From: Sipunculus nudus
Taxonomy: Eukaryota; Annelida; Sipuncula; Golfingiida; Sipunculidae
Direction of reading: 5' to 3'
DNA: 64,000 bases
Assembly (NCBI GenBank): GCA_026874595.1
Contig: CM049319.1
Span: forward strand, 21,377,601-21,441,600
Position 1 is the stretch's first letter; each line of letters opens with the position of its first letter. This document shows positions 47,997-59,058 of this stretch, one piece after another. A model generated the notes under the pieces. That model was not told the origin of the DNA. It did not search any database and saw only the letters and a program-made list of their open reading frames with translations. The translations under genes and the position numbers were made by a program.

Positions 47997-49576
47997 AAAT
48001 AATAATAATAATTGCTATTTTTATATGGTAAGATACATTTGAAACATATTTCTGAATACAATAAAAAATGGATACAATATAATACTTACTTGGTTCGGGA
48101 AGGATTGGCATCAGATATGCAAATAGAGCATATTTAAATGTCCTGAATTTATAAAAAAAAAATAGTGTAAGAAACTGAAACTGACAAGGTGATTGGTATG
48201 CTAAATGCACATATCATGATAACTCGCTAGATCTGAGCGAGATCCTTCAGTTTACCTCAGGCATTATCATTTAATATCAACTGCACGTGAGGTGTATTTG
48301 CTCATTGAGGTCAGGGAGTGCCGTGGGTGTGGTAAATTTTCACGATTTTTACTTTTTTTCAGTGTTTCACGTGGGTTTCATTTTCGTGTTTTCACCATAC
48401 AGTAACCTACACGGAGTATATTTATTGATACAGTACATTGTATTTGATACGCGCGCAACATCTTAACAATTTGACCTAGATTCAAGAGAATATACAACAA
48501 TTGGGATAATCACTATGTCCAGTTTAGGTAAATAAAATAAAACGTTAGATATTTTTCCTCTGCCTGGAGGGTATGCATTCATCCCCGTTCGTATGTGTAT
48601 TTGTCACATATGGGCGCAATACGCGTGTCCAGAGATCCATGCTCTCTCAAGTAAGGGGGGGGGGGGGTTGATTATCTTTGGGATTGTTTCTGAATGTATT
48701 AAATAAAAAAAAAACTGTTTCAGAAATGGATAAAATAACAAAACTGCTGATAATACGATATGATTTATCCACTTCCACGACACTGTGGTACTCCGCCAAT
48801 AAACTCTCAAAAAAAAAAATCATGCAAATTTTATAGATTAGAATAATATAGTGGAAACAGTTTTACTTCTTTACTTTTTTACTTCAGTCACGATTACCTG
48901 AAAAACACTGAAAAATACCTGAAAAATCCCCGTCCTAAGAACTGGGTTTATTATTATTGAAACTATATATTCAGAAAATGGGGGGTTGAATGTGGTATAT
49001 ACCTCGTCATAAGTGCCCATGTGTGTGTGTGTGGGGGGGGGGAGGGGGGTGGTCGAAGACCCTTGTTGCGAATGGAAATTGCGACCCTGTGTTCACATCT
49101 AAACTCCCGCAAACATGAACAGAACCTCATCAAATTATCAGGGCATTTGTGAATAAGCCTGTCTTGGCTCCGGAACATGATCCCGATTCAGGGATACAAA
49201 GCGAAAAAAGAATATTGGAAAATGTTGGTATTTTATTTTTTTTTTATGACAGACAGCTGGACAACCTGTTTTTCAGCTTTTAAAGTAATTTACCCGCCAG
49301 TTACCGGTAGTTTATTATAACCCTCGATTTATACAAGTTTATTAATTTTTTGGGGGGGGAGGGGAGGGGGGGGGGGAAGAAAACACCCACGCATATGCGT
49401 ATAAAGCGAAATTGTGTTAAAGGGGAAATTTGTATTGCATTTAAATTAAGGATTAATTAAATGGGGAGTAACATTCATAACAGAACATCAGAACATAAGC
49501 AACTTAAGTGATTACAGAATTATTTATTCCATGGATTTTTAACCAGGTATTTATAAAATAATACGGACTGGGAGAG
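46537..49576. other. U4 host flank
   Basis: TA run 46,623-46,679; 10-unit CTA-type repeat near 47,967-47,996; the rest as in U1. Confidence 0.85.
47049..47242 (-). promoter_or_regulatory. U4 copy of the minus-strand promoter and donor
   Basis: Inverted CCAAT 47,238-47,242, ETS site, donor GTAAGT 47,049-47,054. One G-to-T change in the candidate exon ('gtcgtgttttg'). Confidence 0.4.
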
Positions 49577-50726
49577 TGTCACCAGAAAATCGGTGACAAT
49601 ATGTACGGTGTTTTGTATCATAGTATAAAGAAGTCTGTTCTCTATTGATATTGACGTGAAGCGTCATCCTAAAGCGTTGACAGGTCTTGATTGTATACAT
49701 ATTGTGTATTCTTGTATGAAATCCCATCGGCTATCAGCTGATTTATCTGTGTCACGCATTGCGTGTATTACTTCTGGTATGTGGGTCGCCATGGTGACGC
49801 TAGCAGTCATACTAGATCACATATATTCTTATATGGGACACTTGAGCCATAAGCCAATCAGAGAACCGGATCGCCGTACACAGTGCACAGGCGATTGTGA
49901 CGTGAGGGTTCAGGGGGAGACGCGGGACGCTGCGAGGGGGTAGGGTCTGGAAGCTTGAAGAGGCAGCACGCACGCACGGCAGAAGGAACATTGAAACGCT
50001 TAAACCCGCCAGGAACGGCATAGAAGCAAGCTTCTACATGAGGCAAGGGCCCAGCTCACGAGATCACAGCCGTGCTGCCGACAGAGCATCGGATTGGCGG
50101 TAAAGTAAGTGCGCACGCATCACCTGCCGGCCTAGTTCAGCTTGACCTAGATACATAATTGCTGTAAGCCGTGAAACAATTGATACACGAGTAAGGTCAA
50201 GGACTCTTAGCTCATATTTAAACAAAGAGAGCTATTACCATTCATGTGAACGTAAACCTACACGGGTCGCTGTCAAGCAAGATCAGTTGAAGATCGCTAA
50301 ACTCAGAAAGACTATATGGTGCTATCCATACGCTAGATTCTACACAAAACAGTAACCAGAGATCTCTGAAGGAACTGGACTTTATGGTTTTTTTATACAA
50401 ATCATGGACTCAGTAAATATCCTGTAATTTTAATGTGAAGAACGGTCGTATTGACACATCAACGCACACACTCACATTTGTGTCTCTGTAAGTATTGTCT
50501 TGAATTATATTTGTGAATTTAACCTGATGTCTCATAGTTTCTATTGATCTGGGTGTATGATTGTCTAGTATTTTTATACACGTCCTTCAAAGAACCTGGA
50601 AATGTCACCTGTAATAACCGGGATCTAATTTCTTGATTAGTGAATTCAAGTGGCGAGCGTAAACCCATCCTATTGTTTTATAGGATATATCCGTTGTAAA
50701 GTTATCACGTTAAGTCAGGGGTGACC
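49577..50726 (+). mobile_element. U4 outer 5' LTR (type A)
   Basis: Preceded by GAGAG at 49,572-49,576. This is the copy to compare with the outer 3' LTR at 63,684 and beyond. Confidence 0.87.
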
Positions 50727-51038
50727 TTGAATGGCGAGCGTGCCAGGATATAATTAGCCTTGAAAAAAAAAAAACTGGCTAATTACAGTAAGTTTCAGAA
50801 ATTTTGAACTGAGAAAACAGTACTGAAATCAGACGCTCATATACTCAAACTAGAGTTGATCTGAATTAATAATTGGATATGACACCAAACTGATGTTATA
50901 GTGTATACTTGCACAATGAAATTACCCCACTGTTAGGAGTTAATATTTATTCAGTGAGAATATAACCTGAAGCACAACATTGTTTCAGGATTAGCATATA
51001 CTTGTAGATTTGGCTAGAACACATGCATGTTTTGTGAG
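50727..51038 (+). mobile_element. U4 outer PBS and leader fragment, left target duplicate
   Basis: PBS 50,732-50,749. Ends in GTGAG (51,034-51,038), the left copy of the 5-bp target-site duplication of the inner element. Confidence 0.85.
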
Positions 51039-52157
51039 TGTCACCAGGCAATAGGTGACAATATGTACGGTGTTTTGTATCATAGTTTAACGAAGTCTTT
51101 CTCTATTGATATTGACGTGAAGCGTCATCCTAAAGCGTTGACAGGTCTTGATTGTATATATATATTGTGTATTCTTGTATGAAATCCCATCGGCTATCAG
51201 CTGATTTATCCGTGTCACGCATCGTGTGTGGGTCGCCATGGTGACGCTAACAGTCAAACTAGGTCACATATATCCTTATATGGGACACTTGAGAAATAAG
51301 CCAATCAGAGAACCGGATTGCCGTACACAGTGAACAGGCGATTGTGACGTCAGACTTCAAGAAGAGACGCTGAACGTTGGTTCAGTTGGGTATTGAAGCT
51401 TGAGGTGGCAGCACGCACGCACGAACATTGAAACGCCAGGAACGGCATAGAAGCAAGCTTCTACATGAGGCAAAGACCCAGCTCATGAGAACTCAGCCGT
51501 GCTGCCGACAGAGCTTCGTATTGGCGATAAAGTGAAAGAGCGCTCGTCACCTGCCGGCCTAGTTCAGCTTGACCTAAATACATAACCGCCGTAAGCCGTG
51601 AAACCATTACTACACGAGCAAGGTCAAGGACTCTAAGCTCTACGTAAACAAAGAGCGCTATTGCATTCATGTGAACGTAAACCTACCCGGGTCGCTGACA
51701 AGCAAGATCAGTTGAAGATCGCTAAACTCAGAAAGACTAGATCTATATGGGGCTAACTATACGCTAGATTCTACACAAAACAGTAACCAGAGATCTCTGA
51801 AGGAACTGGACTTTATGGTTTTTTTATACAAACCATGGACTCAGTAAATATCCTGTAATTTTAATGTGAAGAACGGTCGTATTGACACATCAACGCACAC
51901 ACTCACATTTGTGTCTCTGTAAGTATTGTCTTGAATTATATTTGTGAATTTAACCTGATGTCTCATAGTTTCTATTGATCTGGGTGTATGATTGTCTGGT
52001 ATTTTAATACACGTCCTTAAAAGAACCTGGAAATGTCACCTGTAATGGCCGGGATCTAATTTCTTGATGAGTGAAATCAAGTGGCGAGCGTAAACCCATC
52101 GTATGGTTTTATAGGATATATCCGTTGTAAAGTTTTCACGTTAAGTTAGGGGTGACA
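51039..52157 (+). mobile_element. U4 inner 5' LTR (type B)
   Basis: Against the inner 3' LTR (57,521-58,642) I see only a handful of substitutions plus TA-length and one-base indels. The pair is therefore young. CRE at 51,345-51,352. Confidence 0.92.
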
Positions 52158-52878
52158 TTGTATGGCGAGCGTGCCAGGATATAATTAGCCTTAAAAAACT
52201 GGCTAATTACAGTAAGTTTCAGAAGTTTTGAACTGAGAAAACAGTACTGAAACCAGACATTCATATACTCAAACTAGAGTTGATCTGAATTAATAATTGG
52301 AAATGACACCAAACTGATGTTGTAGTGTATACTTGCACAATGAAATTACCCCACTGTTAGGAGTTAATATTTATTCAGTGAGAATATTACCTGAAGCACA
52401 ACATTGTTTCAAGATCGGCATATACCTTGTAGATTTGGCTAGAACACATGCATGTTTTGTGAGTAATGCTAGTTCAGTGATACCTGGACATCATTATTGG
52501 GTTGATATAAACCGAGATTAGAGTGAAAATTTTTGATGTTGTTAGATACGCCCTGGTATAATTTTTTCTACACCTGTTTGTGATTGGTCACGTGGTAGGG
52601 TCTCTTGACAGGTAAGTTTACCCCTCCCGATTGGCATGGTAATCATAGGTGCATGGTGTTTATATTGATATCTTGATATCCATCCGTCCATCCGTCTGAC
52701 CCTTCGTCCGACCTTCCGTCCGTCCGTCCGTATAAGTAGATTTTGATGCGTAGAGCTACCGTAGTGTTATTGTACGGATACCGCCGGTTCGTTAGGTTGG
52801 CTTTAACAGTACGTATTTACGGATTTTTAAGAGCGGATATTACTAGATACTGGAATCTTACTAGGTTAGAGCGTTACC
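52158..52878 (+). mobile_element. U4 inner PBS and leader
   Basis: PBS 52,163-52,180, PBS-adjacent 9-bp stem, CCGT run near 52,680-52,731. Confidence 0.82.
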
Positions 52879-55050
52879 ATGGAAACGTTAGAGTCACTTG
52901 TTAGATGCGGACAGGCCTTGGGGCTTAAGGACCAGGCTTTACAAGATTATGTTGAGGCTAGACGGCGTGCGGATGAGGAACGTGAGGAAAGAGCTAGGCA
53001 ACGTGAAATAGAGAAGGAACAGCGGGAATTAGAGCGTGAGCAGCGGGAATTAGAGCGCGAGCGAGAGGCTAGAGCCCACGAATTAGATTTTCTAAGGTTA
53101 AAGTCTGACTCTGGGGTTAAGGAGGAGAGAAGTAGGGATGTATTCCCGAAAATCCAGCTTCCCCCTTTTGATGAGGCTCACGATCAGCTAGATGCGTTTC
53201 TTGAGCGATTTGAACGATTAGCTGTATGTCAAGGCTATGATAGGGAGAATTGGGCGTTACACCTGAGTCCGTTACTGCGGGGTAAGGCGCTAGGGACTTA
53301 CACACAGTTATCGGTTAGTGAGGCCATGGATTACGATAAGTTAAAGATAGCCTTGTTAAAGCGATACCAAATGACCGAAGAGGGTTATCGACACAAGTTT
53401 CGGACTTGTAGGCCTGAGCGAGGCGAAACGCCGAGTCAGTTTGCGGTGAGACTGAGTGGATACCTAGACCATTGGATAGGGATGGCAGGGGTCGGAGGTG
53501 ACTACGACGGGGTAGTTAACCTGTTGATGTGTGAGCAGTTCGTAAACTGCTGTAGTAGGGATCTCTCTATGTTTTTGAAAGAGAGACGGTGTCGTGACTT
53601 TGATAGTATGGTAGACATAGCCGAGAGTTATACGGAGGCTCACGGTGTACACAGCCTTACAGCAGGTCCTCGTTATGGCAATAATGTGCCGCGTCCAGCG
53701 CAACCGGTATCTCAGCCTAGAGAGAAGCGAGAGGTTGAGCGCAGTCCGGGCGGTCAGACATTTAAGCCATCAGGAGGCATCAGATGTTATTTATGTAATG
53801 AACTGGGACATAAGGCGCGGGAATGTAAGACTAGTGCCCGGTCGAGGCCTAGGTCTTCCCCTCAAGTAGGGCGTGCTGCTGGCGATCAGCAGAGGTATAG
53901 GACTAATTTTAGCCCCCCGTATAACCCAAAACAGAAACCGGAGACTATGTCAATGGCAGTAGTCGAGGCGGAAACGGAGACAGTCGGTGCGGTGAAACCG
54001 AAAGGAGAAACTCCGAGTCAGTCGTTAGGATTTGCTGCCCAGACAGAAGGCGGAATCTCGTTACCTGTGTGTGAAGGGCTGGTGAATGGTAAGTCAGCGA
54101 GGGTGCTGCGGGATTCGGGATGTTCCTCGGCAGGAATACGTGAGTCGTACGTGGAGCCGAATCAGTTCACCGGACACCAGGTCGAGTGTAGGTTGTTCGA
54201 CGGGTCTGTAAGACAATTTCCTACGGCTAGGATTAATGTGGACTGTGCGTACTTTGTCGGTACTATCGAGGCAATGGTGGTCGGGGATGCTGTATGTGAT
54301 TTAGCGCTAGGTAACGTAGCGGGAGCGCGTGATCCGTATGATCCGGACCCGACGTGGAAGTCTGAGCGGTCCTCAGGCATAGTGTGTGACGGTGTAGAGT
54401 CACAAAAGGAGGTGTCGTCCGCGGTGGAGACACGGAGCGCTGCACGAGAGAAACAGATACCGACGCGTAGCTTGAATGTTGCAAGCCCAGTTGCCGATGT
54501 GAGTCCGGCCGAATTTTTGAAGGCGCAGGAGGAGGATGGGTCTTTAGCGCCGTATTGGAGGCTAGCTAGAGAGGCTAGAAATGATAGTCCATTTAGAATT
54601 GAGGACGGATATTTAGTTCGGGTTGTGAGTGATAAACGGGGAGATCAAGATGGATCTCGAGTGGTGGTACCTCAGACGTTACGGTACGACGTAATGAGGA
54701 TGGGCCACGAAGCGGTTATGGCGGGCCATCAGGGCATAGACAAAACGCACGACCGCGTGAGAACTCAGTTTTTCTGGAAAGGGATGTATAATGACATTGC
54801 TGAGTTTTGCAAGTCCTGTCCCATTTGCCAGAAAACCATACCGAAAGGCAAGGTGCCTGGAGCTACGTTAGGCCAGATGCCATTAATTGATGAGCCCTGG
54901 CGTAGAATTTCGATGGATCTGGTTGGGCCGATCCATCCAGCGTCTGAGAGAGGTCACAGGTATATTCTGACCGTTATGGATTATGCCACTAGATATCCGG
55001 AGGCTGTTGCTTTAAAGAACATAGATCAGTCTCTGTGGCTGATGCGCTAG
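52879..55050 (+). pseudogene. gag-pol: U4 inner Gag-PR-IN(N-terminal), frameshifted
   Basis: Same 723-codon product as U1 and U2. It belongs to the only inner copy that also has a complete RT-RNase H and 3' LTR. The shared one-base loss near 55,029 separates the first IN Asp from the other two acidic residues, so a working integrase is not made from this locus. Confidence 0.92.
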
Positions 55051-57311
55051 TTGATATTTATGCGCGGTTAGGAGTGCCGTCAGAGGTGCTTACTGACATG
55101 GGAACACAATTTACGTCAGACCTCATGCGAGAAGTTAGCCGTGTTTTGTCTGTAAGACAGCTCACCACTACTCCTTACCATCCTATGTGCAACGGAATGG
55201 TGGAGAGATTCAATGGAACGTTAAAGTTAATGTTGAAACGGATGTGCGAGGAAAGACCGCGAGATTGGGATCGGTACCTCAGCGCCGTGCTTTTTGCGTA
55301 CCGAGAAGCGCCACATGAGAGCACAGGGTTCTCACCCTTTGAGTTGCTCTATGGTAGGATCGTTAGAGGACCGATGCGGATTCTAAGGGATCTGTGGACC
55401 AAGCGAGATACTAGCGTCGAGACTAAAACCACGTACCAATACGTCCTGGACCTACAAGACAAACTAAGCGACACATGCGCGTTAGCTAGAGAGGCGTTGA
55501 ACAAATCAGCGAACAGACACAAACTGTTATATGATAGAGGTAAATGCACGCGCAGGTTTGAGGCCGGAGACGAAGTTTTGTTGTTACTCCCGACGGAGCG
55601 GAACAAATTAATGGTACAGTGGAAAGGCCCCTATACTATTGTAAACAGGGTTGGGGACTTAGACTATCGGATTAAGATTGGCGATAAGGTTAAAACCTTC
55701 CACGTGAATATGCTGAAACGGTACCATGCTAGAAACGAGCCCCAGCATATTCTGGCAGCGGTAGCCAAGGGCGCACCTGATTCTATACATGATCCTGACG
55801 GTGTAGACGGGGAAACAGAGCCTCCCGTGTTCGGAGAGTTAAACCCAGAAGGGATTGATGAGGATGCCCACATGTCGTTACCGTCGTATGCGCGCCGCCA
55901 GACTGAGCGAGATGTTCAGGTAAATGCTGACCTAGGCAAGTGTCAGCGCCGTGAAATACTCAGTCTGCTTAGGCAATATGGGGATGTATTCACAGATGTA
56001 CCCAAGCTTACCAATGTTGTAGAATGTAGCATTAAACTCTCATCTGATGTACCTGTAAAAACTAGGCCCTATAGGGTGCCTTTTGAACTGCGAGAGACAA
56101 TGGGAACAGAAATCCAGGAAATGTTAAACTTAGGCATTATTGAACAGTCAGATTCTAGCTATGCGTCCCCCTGTATCCTGCTTAGGAAACCTGACGGTAA
56201 GACTAGATTCGTGATAGACTACCGAAAGCTGAACCAATCAGTCGTGTTCGATCCTGAACCCATGCCGGATCCAGAAACACTTTTTGTCGAAGTCGCGAAA
56301 AGCCAGTATTTTACAAAGCTTGACCTGACGAAAGGTTACTGGCAGATCCCTGTTTCTGAGGAATCCAGGGATAAGACGGCCTTTGTTACACCCGATGGCC
56401 ATTACCAATTTAGGGTTATGCCATTCGGCCTGATAACTGCCGGAGCGGTTTTCACCCGCATGATGCGGAAAATGTTCAGCGACATGCCGAATGTAGTATG
56501 TTATGTAGATGACGTGTTAATACACGCAGAGACTTGGGACGAGCACTTAAGAACTCTTAGAGAAGTGCTAGTTAGACTAGAATGTGCAAACTTAGCAGCT
56601 AAACCAGCTAAAACCTTCATAGGCTACCAGAGCCTAGAGTTTTTGGGACACCTTGTAGGCACGGGCAACTTGGCCACTAATCCAGTTTTGCTCAAGAGAA
56701 TACAGAGCACTGATAGACCTAAGACAAAGAAGGCTTTGCCAGCATTCCTAGGCCTTACAGAGTACTATCGAAAATTCGTGCCAAACTATGCGGAAATAGC
56801 GGTGCCCTTGACTGATCTAACGCGTAAAGGTCAACCTAACAAACTAGACTGGAAACCCGTACACGAGAACGCGTACTGTTCTCTAAAGGCTAAACTGTCA
56901 GACCCTCCCATACTGAAGCTACCTGATTTCAGTAAACGATTTTATTTGAAATGTGATGCATCTGATGTGGGTATTGGCTGTATCCTGATGCAAAGACACG
57001 AGGGGATCATGCACCCAGTAGCTTATGCCAGTCGTAAACTATTGCCCAGGGAGAGAAATTACTCCACCATCGAGAAAGAGTCATTAGCAATTGTATGGTC
57101 TGTACAGAAATTTGAGATGTACCTGGCTTGTAGACCGTTCACCATTCAGACCGACCACAAACCATTAAAGTGTATTAGCAAATCAAAATGTGCTAATAAG
57201 AGAATAATGAGATGGGCACTGGTTCTACAAGAGTTTAGATTTGATATTGAAGCAGTGTCAGGTAAACTAAACCATGGACCTGATTTTCTTAGCAGACTGC
57301 CTGAGTGTTAG
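55035..57311 (+). pseudogene. pol: U4 inner IN(C-terminal)-RT-RNase H, full 3' half
   Basis: 758 codons. IN second Asp D21 and Glu E57 (35 residues between), the GPY/F module at WKGPY 196-200, and no chromodomain. RT runs from about 310, with first Asp D430 (KLDLTKGYWQ) and the YVDD box at 490-493. RNase H has D641 (CDASDVGIG), a Glu at 680/682 (YSTIEKESLAIVW) and D707 (QTDHKPL), and ends NHGPDFLSRLPEC. This segment reads IN before RT, the reverse of ordinary Ty3/gypsy. It carries one private R-to-G change in RT (ETMGTEI). GTG at 55,035 is not a real start; the frame is the downstream part of the broken pol. Confidence 0.93.
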
Positions 57312-57520
57312 GATGTAATGAGCTTAATGTCTAGCCAGGTAAGTCTAAACATGTACAGGATTTTGCCCTGTGTCATAGACCGTGGGCATGTACTAATGAC
57401 AACTTGTTACATGACTTTTATGTATTGCTATATGTAAATATGTTTAGCTGGTCCCTGTGAGATAGAACGATACGATGTATCGAGAAAATACCGTGTATTT
57501 TCTTTAAAAGGAGGGGGTGA
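57312..57520 (+). mobile_element. Inner 3' untranslated region and polypurine tract
   Basis: The polypurine tract AAAAGGAGGGGG at 57,506-57,517 plus TGA directly abuts the 3' LTR. The same tract is at 63,669-63,680 in the outer element. It primes plus-strand DNA. Confidence 0.88.
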
Positions 57521-58642
57521 TGTCACCAGACAATAGGTGACAATATGTACGGTGTTTTGTATCATAGTTTAACGAAGTCTGTTCTCTATTGATATTGACG
57601 TGAAGCGTCATCCTAAAGCGTTGACAGGTCTTGATTGTATATATATATATTGTGTATTCTTGTATGAAATCCCATCGGCTATCAGCTGATTTATCCGTGT
57701 CACGCATCGTGTGTGGGTCGCCATGGTGACGCTAACAGTCAAACTAGGTCACATATATCCTTATATGGGACACTTGAGAAATAAGCCAATCAGAGAACCG
57801 GATTGCCGTACACAGTGAACAGGCGATTGTGACGTCAGACTTCAAGAAGAGACGCTGAACGTTGGTTCAGTTGGGTCTTGAAGCTTGAGGTGGCAGCACG
57901 CACGCACGAACATTGAAACGCCAGGAACGGCATAGAAGCAAGCTTCTACATGAGGCAAAGACCCAGCTCATGAGAACTCAGCCGTGCTGCCGACAGAGCT
58001 TCGTATTGGCGATAAAGTGAAAGAGCGCTCGTCACCTGCCGGCCTAGTTCAGCTTGACCTAAATACATAACCGCCGTAAGCCGTGAAACCATTACTACAC
58101 GAGCAAGGTCAAGGACTCTAAGCTCTACGTAAACAAAGAGCGCTATTGCATTCATGTGAACGTAAACCTACCCGGGTCGCTGACAAGCAAGATCAGTTGA
58201 AGATCGCTAAACTCAGAAAGACTAGATCTATATGGGGCTAACCATACGCTAGATTCTACACAAAACAGTAACCAGAGATCTCTGAAGGAACTGGACTTTA
58301 TGGTTTTTTTATACAAACCATGGACTCAGTAAATATCCTGTAATTTTAATGTGAAGAACGGTCGTATTGACACATCAACGCACACACTCACATTTGTGTC
58401 TCTGTAAGTATTGTCTTGAATTATATTTGTGAATTTAACCTGATGTCTCATAGTTTCTATTGATCTGGGTGTATGATTGTCTGGTATTTTAATACACGTC
58501 CTTAAAAGAACCTGGAAATGTCACCTGTAATGGCCGGGATCTAATTTCTTGATGAGTGAAATCAAGTGGCGAGCGTAAACCCATCGTATGGTTTTATAGG
58601 ATATATCCGTTGTAAAGTTTTCACGTTAAGTTAGGGGTGACA
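57521..58642 (+). mobile_element. Inner element 3' LTR (type B)
   Basis: 1,122 bp, TGTCACC to GGTGACA. CRE at 57,830-57,837. Followed by GTGAG at 58,643-58,647, the right copy of the target duplication, and then outer leader. Confidence 0.93.
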
Positions 58643-59058
58643 GTGAGTAATGCTAGTTCTGTGATACCTGAACATCATTACTGGTTTGATATAAACCCAG
58701 ATTAGAGTGAAAATTTTTGATGCTGTTAGATACGCCCTGGTTTAATTTTTTCTACACTGGTTTGTGATTGGTCACGTGGTAGGGTCTCTCTTGACAGGTA
58801 AGTTTACCCCTCCCGATTGGCATGGTAATCATAGGTGCATGATGTTTATTGATATCATGTTATCCATCCGTCCATCCGTCTGACCCTTCGTCCGACCTTC
58901 CGTCCGTCCGTATATGTAGATTTTGATGCGTAGAGCTACCGTAGTGTAATTGTACGGATACCGCCGGTTCGTTAGGTTGGCTTTAACAGTACATATTTAC
59001 AGTTTTTTAAGAGCGGATATTACTAGATAATGGTATCTTACTAGGTTAAAGCTTTACC
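58643..59058 (+). mobile_element. Outer element leader, continued
   Basis: After GTGAG it aligns with the inner leader from 'taatgctagttc' onwards, with several substitutions and small indels (shorter CCGT run at about 58,864-58,912). The first part of this leader is at 50,727-51,038, on the other side of the inner insertion. Confidence 0.88.

Larger units (their letters stand above)
46537..56463 (+). repeat. Tandem unit U4 (9,927 bp), the copy continuous with the 3' end
   Basis: Same layout as U1-U3, but at the position where the others jump to host flank (56,463) U4 continues into intact RT. It is therefore the last unit of the array and defines one breakpoint. Confidence 0.95.

Noticed and set aside
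57312-57520. Envelope gene after pol
   Set aside because: Only ~200 bp separate the RNase H stop and the LTR in both elements; there is no room for env.
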